From positions 1 through 32,885 of IMG/VR virus record IMGVR_UViG_3300008448_000356: a stretch of 32,885 nucleotides of DNA. The stretch is one strand, 5' to 3'. Positions within the stretch are counted from its first letter, which is position 1. Each line of letters starts with the position of its first letter. Below are positions 28,837-32,885 of this stretch, one piece after another. The translations under genes and the position numbers were made by a program. Source of the stretch: a virus. The notes below the pieces were generated by a model, which was not told the origin of the DNA, ran no database searches, and saw only the letters and a program-made list of their open reading frames with translations.

Positions 28837-28967
28837 AACAAAAGAAGTTAACGATTAACAACGCAAACTAATTTATATCAATTATAAATAGTGAAGTTTT
28901 TCATTTTTGTTAGTTATATCCAACATTAACTATGTTTTTTGTTGATAGTGATGGAAATTTAAGACAT

Positions 28968-29017
28968 AAAAAAACTACTAACAGACCGAGTGACACCTCA
29001 ATCCAAATTAGTAGTTT
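28968..29017 (-). terminator. Terminator of the fibre/endolysin operon, with an unusually long loop
   Basis: Minus strand AAACTACTAA, 26-nt intervening sequence, TTAGTAGTTT, run of seven T in total. The loop can form a small GAG...CTC hairpin (28988-28999). It starts 52 bases after the peptidase stop. Confidence 0.75.
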
Positions 29018-29069
29018 ATTTCCAGTTTTAAAGCAATTAGTTTGTAAGACCTCGTGCAAATATAATAAA

Positions 29070-29534
29070 TTAATCTTTTACTTCGAAGTGCATCCAATCG
29101 TAATTTTTCTCACGCCCTAAACTAATAAATCCGTATTTGTAAAATATATCAATCATTGATTTATATTCAGGTCTTGCAAATCTTGCATTTCTTGATGTTT
29201 CTTTTAATTGGTTTCTTTCAGGGTCTAAGTCAATTGCTATTCCCCAACTATGTCTACTCGGTGCAGTTCCTCCACGCATAGCACGAAAATTAAAACAACC
29301 GCCAAATAAATCAATTCCTAATTCTACTATTTTTTCATACTTGTAAACTTCTAATATTTCAGTAAATATTGCTTTTAGTTTATCGTGTACTAACTTGTGA
29401 CATTGAATACGATTTACTCTAACATTTTTATCCCACGCCAAACGCATTGGATAAGGTAAATTTAAAGTTACCAAATAATTAGGATTTTTACTCGGTATTC
29501 CGTACTTATTAGTGGCTTGTGTTGTTGTTATCAT
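29070..29534 (-). CDS. M15-family peptidase endolysin
   Basis: 154 aa. Zinc ligands His95 and Asp102 in '[13 protein letters not shown]' and His149 in 'DWMHFE' are the signature of M15 (VanY/L-Ala-D-Glu or D-Ala-D-Ala peptidases). It cleaves peptidoglycan cross-links at lysis. No signal peptide, so export depends on a holin or similar. Overlaps the 152 aa gene by 4 bases and ends an operon. Complete single-domain enzyme without a binding domain. Confidence 0.9.
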   Translation of the reverse strand: MITTTQATNKYGIPSKNPNYLVTLNLPYPMRLAWDKNVRVNRIQCHKLVHDKLKAIFTEILEVYKYEKIVELGIDLFGGCFNFRAMRGGTAPSRHSWGIAIDLDPERNQLKETSRNARFARPEYKSMIDIFYKYGFISLGREKNYDWMHFEVKD

Positions 29535-29989
29535 TTATTTGATTTTTTATAATTTTCAAATTCTTTTTGAAGTTTATTATGTGCAGTTTTAAGATTTTCA
29601 CAAAGATTTTCTAAATGCTCATTTTGTTTTATTACCTCTTCGTGTTTAACCATTAACTCATTATATTTCTTATCCAAATCGTCGTATTTTTGCATCCAAT
29701 ATTGTGATTTTTCAACCTCTTTAGTATATGCTATGTTTAAATCATTAAATTGACTTTGAAGCATATTTTGAGATTGTCTTAACTCTTTTATGTCATCAGA
29801 GTAACCTTTGTTTATTTCTTTTAGTTCGTCTTTAGATTGTTTTAAATCATCAAATAAACCATCATACAAACCACTAATTTTGGTTAATAAATCCGCTTTA
29901 TTATTCTGTCTGTTTACGAAATAAGCAACAATAGTTGTTAAACTTCCACCACCAATTAAACCTTGCCAATTTTCTGAAATCCAATTCAT
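29531..29989 (-). CDS. Membrane-anchored coiled-coil protein, holin candidate
   Basis: 152 aa. One N-terminal membrane segment ('[15 protein letters not shown]', about 11-26) followed by a long coiled coil to the end. It directly precedes the endolysin gene (4-base overlap), where a holin would be expected; a single-span holin or a holin partner is plausible. The long coiled coil is unusual for a holin, and a structural or anchoring role is an alternative. Confidence 0.6.
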   Translation of the reverse strand: MNWISENWQGLIGGGSLTTIVAYFVNRQNNKADLLTKISGLYDGLFDDLKQSKDELKEINKGYSDDIKELRQSQNMLQSQFNDLNIAYTKEVEKSQYWMQKYDDLDKKYNELMVKHEEVIKQNEHLENLCENLKTAHNKLQKEFENYKKSNK

Positions 29990-30333
29990 TTTTGTAAATC
30001 TTTACCGATTAAACTATAAAACTCTTGCTTTAATCTTTCTCTTTCATCAAGTATTTCTTGTGGTATTGGTGTTCCGTCAATGATGTTTTTTTGAACGTGT
30101 TTCTCTACTAAGTTAGATATTTTATTTGTGTATTCTATATCTAATTCAGTGTACCTTTTTTCGTTATATTGATAAATTTCTTCATCGTTTGCAGATTCAA
30201 TCCATTCAGAACCATTCCAAAATTCCTTAATTAATCCACCTAAATATGGCGTTAATGTCCAATTGTTGTTATTTGGCTCTGTGCCTGTATTACCACCACA
30301 ACTTCCGTCTGTATTTATTAAAAAATATTCCAT
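29986..30333 (-). CDS. Fibre-associated or tail-fibre assembly-like protein, 115 aa
   Basis: N-terminal Asn/Gly/Trp-rich region ('NTDGSCGGNTGTEPNNNNW', 'EFWNGSEWIESA') followed by a charged helix ('YTELDIEYTNKISNLVEKH') and '[18 protein letters not shown]'. Position after fibre genes suggests a chaperone or small fibre subunit, by context only. Overlaps the next gene by 4 bases. Confidence 0.6.
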   Translation of the reverse strand: MEYFLINTDGSCGGNTGTEPNNNNWTLTPYLGGLIKEFWNGSEWIESANDEEIYQYNEKRYTELDIEYTNKISNLVEKHVQKNIIDGTPIPQEILDERERLKQEFYSLIGKDLQK

Positions 30334-30339
30334 AATTAA

Positions 30340-30951
30340 TTAGTATATAAAATCAAATTGACCAATAATAGCAGCGTTATTAACATTTGCAAAAGCACCT
30401 CCTAATGCATTAATTCTAAAATCTAATATATTAGAACCTACATTACCTATTATACGACCACCACTTGTCAAACCCCCAGAGTTATTTATGAAAGTTACAT
30501 CAGTTTTAAAAACTCTTGTTACCGCAATATTTCTGTCTATTGTAAAAGATTTTGTTACCGAATTTGAAACTCCAGCAATATCATAAAAGCAAGTTCCAAC
30601 ACCATTTTTTAATAAAATATGAATTGTTTTACTGGTATAACTTGCAAATCCTACAATAGTTGATATATTAGAATAATCAATCAATTCAGTATCTATAAAT
30701 GTACGCCACGCACCGCTATTATATATTCTTGTTATCTTACTACCAACTTGTGTATAAGCAACTCCTGCAATAGTAATTGTACCATTTACAATAGTTACTG
30801 AATAATTTGTTCCATTTATTGGTGAAGCTACATCTGTAATTGTACAAGTAGCATTTACAATTAAATTATCGTTGTTTAAAGCGGTATAGTTAGCTGAAAT
30901 AAGTTTAGAATTTTCTAACTGACCTATTTTTATTTTTTTACTACTTTGCAT
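30340..30951 (-). CDS. Probable receptor-binding or fibre-tip protein
   Basis: 203 aa, beta-rich, Thr/Ile/Asn/Gly-rich, with repeating strand-turn patterns like trimeric fibre tips or carbohydrate-binding folds. Two bases after the 484 aa fibre gene. No enzymatic motif. A virion role is inferred from composition and neighbours. Confidence 0.58.
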   Translation of the reverse strand: MQSSKKIKIGQLENSKLISANYTALNNDNLIVNATCTITDVASPINGTNYSVTIVNGTITIAGVAYTQVGSKITRIYNSGAWRTFIDTELIDYSNISTIVGFASYTSKTIHILLKNGVGTCFYDIAGVSNSVTKSFTIDRNIAVTRVFKTDVTFINNSGGLTSGGRIIGNVGSNILDFRINALGGAFANVNNAAIIGQFDFIY

Positions 30952-30953
30952 AA

Positions 30954-32408
30954 TTAATTTTTTATAATTCTGAAAAAATCTCCAAACATTGTTTGGTCAT
31001 TTACCGTATGTCCTATTGCGAAAATAATGTATTGGTCAATTGCCCAATTAATTGTAAGTGTTGTCATTGCGGCACTTATTCCAGTATCCGTTGCAGTTGT
31101 ACCAGCTGAATTTATAACTCTTGTTGTTGCTCCTTTTATTGCTAAAGCTCTTTCTAATTGAATAGTTCTTGTTGTTGCACCACCTGTTAAAATTCCAATT
31201 TGAATAGGCGTTCCGCTTAAATTATTTGTTGTATTTACATAAATATAATTATTTGATGCACTTGTTTTAGCACCAGGAGAAGTACTTCTAAACAATAATT
31301 CAACTACATCACCAGATGTAAATGTATTAGCAGGTATTAATTGTGTATAAGTAGGAGTAATAGTAGTTGTATTAGCAACCGTTACTCCATCAATTCCAGA
31401 TTTCCAAGTTCTTGGTGTTTGATTAGAATTAGATTTCAATGATAACAAAGCATCAACTTCAGCTTGTGAGTAGTAAGGTTGTATTCCTGCAATTGCATTT
31501 GAATAAATCACTACGATATAATCATCACTATCTAAAGTGTCGTTTATAGTAATTTGATTTGGTGATACTAAAGCATATTGACTATTTGATAAAGCTCCTT
31601 GTCCTTGCACTTCAACACTATAAACTTGGCCATAATTATTAGCCAAAGTAAAAGTTTGCGAACCACTAAACGTAAACTCTTCACGAAGTAAATTTCCTAC
31701 TTGTGTTAGATTAGCCTTTAAAGCCAAAGCATCAAAAACCGCATTTTGACTTGGCGCTATTGTAGTAACACCATTAACTATTGCATCTTCTACTTTTGAA
31801 TCGGTATAAAACCTACTTGCTATTTGTTGTAAAGTTAATCCATCATTTTTGTAATAAAGTTCGCCATCACTACCCGCAAATAATGCAGTTTGTTGACCTC
31901 CTGCCGTAGCGTTACTACTTTGATGTTTTAAATTTAAATGACCTGCTCCTGCCGTTCCTTCAATTTTAACAAACTTTGTGTTTAATCCATTTGTATCTAA
32001 ATCGACATCTTGTGTTGCTCCTATATATGGAACTAAACCATTCACACTTGGAATAGTTGGAAACGTTGTAGGAGTTCCAGAACCATCTAAATATTGAGTG
32101 TTATTTCCTATTGGATTATCAAATTTTCCATTTAATAAATTATCAATAGCAGTTTTAGTATAACCTACAACCCAACTTAAAGCACTTCTTACGTAAGAAT
32201 TAGCATTATTTGGAGCGTCTGGTATTCCACCACTTGCAGTAACTTGCTCCCACGTAGCATCTTTACGCCCATATAAATTGCCATCAATAGGTGCTTCAGG
32301 AATACCTCCACCGCTATTAGTATTGACTAATATTTGCGTTACGTTTGGTGTAGCATTTATAGTAACTTCTTTTTCTGTTTTTGTTACATTTACATTAATT
32401 ACACTCAT
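30954..32408 (-). CDS. Tail fibre protein
   Basis: 484 aa. N-terminal beta segment ('VTKTEKEVTINATPNVTQIL'), then 'GGIPEAPIDGNLYGRKDATWEQV' and a near copy 'GGIPDAPNNANSYVRSALSW', a repeat common in phage fibre proteins; a Gly/Thr-rich shaft (about 100-190) and 'PSQNAVFDALALKANL' (about 222-237), a typical trimeric-fibre helix, followed by a beta-rich C-terminal domain (250-484). It should bind the host surface. Coupled to the 113 aa gene by a 4-base overlap. Confidence 0.82.
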   Translation of the reverse strand: MSVINVNVTKTEKEVTINATPNVTQILVNTNSGGGIPEAPIDGNLYGRKDATWEQVTASGGIPDAPNNANSYVRSALSWVVGYTKTAIDNLLNGKFDNPIGNNTQYLDGSGTPTTFPTIPSVNGLVPYIGATQDVDLDTNGLNTKFVKIEGTAGAGHLNLKHQSSNATAGGQQTALFAGSDGELYYKNDGLTLQQIASRFYTDSKVEDAIVNGVTTIAPSQNAVFDALALKANLTQVGNLLREEFTFSGSQTFTLANNYGQVYSVEVQGQGALSNSQYALVSPNQITINDTLDSDDYIVVIYSNAIAGIQPYYSQAEVDALLSLKSNSNQTPRTWKSGIDGVTVANTTTITPTYTQLIPANTFTSGDVVELLFRSTSPGAKTSASNNYIYVNTTNNLSGTPIQIGILTGGATTRTIQLERALAIKGATTRVINSAGTTATDTGISAAMTTLTINWAIDQYIIFAIGHTVNDQTMFGDFFRIIKN

Positions 32409-32746
32409 CGTGTCACATCGTTTGCTATATTAAACTTTCCTTTTATATAAGTTTCTACTTCGCCACTTGCTAAAGTGATTTGTAAATCATAAATATAATT
32501 AAAACTTTCAATATCAATTATCTGTTCAACTATCTTAAAAGTTCCTAAACTTGAATTTATAATTTGTATTTTATTATTTGTTGTTGAAAATTCAAGCACT
32601 ACATCTTTTTCGTAGTTTTTACGCAATTGCATTTTAATCAATGCACCCGTTAAATTTAAAGGCACTGAATCAATTAATATTTCAAAAGGCACTTCTAAAA
32701 AAGTATCGCCTTTGTAATGTTCAAAATCTAATATTGCTGGAATCAT
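32405..32746 (-). CDS. Baseplate/fibre-attachment-like protein, 113 aa
   Basis: 'DFEHYKGDTFLEVPFEI' (7-23) and 'VPLNLTGALIKMQLRK' (28-43) are the pattern of small beta-sandwich domains found at the N-terminus of baseplate upper or fibre-attachment proteins (K-G-D-T, then P-x-x-L-T-G-A-x-I-x-M-Q). It probably links the fibre to the tail. Operon order supports this. Confidence 0.72.
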   Translation of the reverse strand: MIPAILDFEHYKGDTFLEVPFEILIDSVPLNLTGALIKMQLRKNYEKDVVLEFSTTNNKIQIINSSLGTFKIVEQIIDIESFNYIYDLQITLASGEVETYIKGKFNIANDVTR

Positions 32747-32885
32747 TATACTATTTTTTGAATGTTAAAATTATTTTTTTTCTTAATTTGGCATAAAGAT
32801 ACAGAATTAAATAAAACGTTGTTTGTTCTAATTAAATAATTTTCTACACTTTTCCAAATTGTAAAAGCACTTTGTCTGTTGTAAG
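32746..32885 (-). CDS. Possible 3' end of an upstream gene (46 codons), uncertain
   Basis: A frame open from the window edge stops at TAA 32746-32748, which overlaps the next ATG as TAATG, as in many real pairs here. But the same segment contains the promoter-like box at 32794-32801 and an A-rich leader, and the peptide (ending 'KKKNNFNIQKIV') has the look of translated leader. Both readings are possible. Confidence 0.3.
   Translation of the reverse strand, partial: YNRQSAFTIWKSVENYLIRTNNVLFNSVSLCQIKKKNNFNIQKIV
32794..32801 (-). promoter_or_regulatory. Possible promoter -7 box of the fibre/endolysin operon
   Basis: TATCTTTA on the minus strand, one mismatch at the final G, no evident -33 element; leader of 47 nt, A-rich. 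Competes with the reading of this segment as the end of a gene. Confidence 0.4.

Noticed and set aside
28932-29120. Plus-strand frame of 62 codons
   Set aside because: It spans the terminator at 28968-29017 and the end of the endolysin gene; the peptide shows no domain.
1-32885. Prophage signs such as integrase, excisionase, att sites or tRNA genes
   Set aside because: None recognised by reading; the small HTH proteins alone do not show lysogeny. A tRNA search tool and the rest of the genome would be needed to settle it.

Overview
The window looks like about 33 kb of a Bacteroidota (most likely flavobacterial) double-stranded DNA phage. The reasons are: very AT-rich DNA; nearly every gene on the minus strand in tightly packed, often ATGA- or TAATG-overlapping units; promoters of the Bacteroidota type (TTTG or TTG, 18-20 bases, TAnnTTTG); and protein families typical of that phylum (BT4734/VirE-type primase-helicase with a DUF3874-like tail, DUF3127). 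I saw no integrase, repressor cassette, att site or tRNA, and the window is not a complete genome: the left edge cuts the major capsid gene, and portal and major tail protein genes were not recognised. No gene on the plus strand is convincing.

Transcription runs from high to low coordinates. (1) 32.9-28.0 kb: receptor-binding and fibre-like proteins (113, 484, 203 and 115 aa), a membrane-anchored coiled-coil protein, an M15 peptidase endolysin, a terminator, then small genes and a putative unimolecular spanin, closed by a second terminator at 27.7 kb. (2) 27.6-24.7 kb: an early-type cassette of small unknown genes with one good promoter, including a ribbon-helix-helix-like protein and a metallophosphoesterase gene that has lost its catalytic core. 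(3) 24.6-20.1 kb: SNF2-like helicase, DNA methyltransferase, three tiny genes, then a recombination/replication block (175 aa protein, YqaJ exonuclease, DUF3127 OB-fold protein). (4) 20.1-14.8 kb: DEAH helicase, primase-helicase, a T5orf172 (GIY-YIG-like) protein, a non-coding block with GGTAAC iterons and a 16-bp inverted repeat (candidate origin), VRR-NUC nuclease, PAPS-reductase-family protein. (5) 13.9-12.5 kb: small genes, some with HTH or YopX-like character. (6) 12.5-2.0 kb: terminase small and large subunits, head-tail completion proteins, two large tail/baseplate proteins, tape measure, a Zn-ribbon and an HTH-like protein, terminator. (7) below 1.9 kb: ClpP-type prohead protease fused to a scaffold-like domain, then the major capsid protein.

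The most interesting signals are in the RNA. Both SF2 helicase genes (starts at 24527 and 19994) are preceded by leaders of about 100 nt that can fold into an H-type pseudoknot with nearly the same geometry but no obvious shared sequence: stem 1 of 8-9 bp beginning about 10 nt after the predicted transcription start, stem 2 of 9-11 bp ending 12-14 nt before the AUG. In contrast, four late genes (terminase small subunit, the 181 aa gene, the Zn-ribbon gene, the protease) have a TAnnTTTG box only 5-6 nt before ATG, which predicts leaderless mRNAs, while early genes have 22-29 nt A-rich leaders. Thus three modes of translation initiation seem to be partitioned by gene class. At two places the promoter is built into the preceding terminator. 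The T5orf172 protein also carries a copy of the C-terminal domain of the neighbouring primase.
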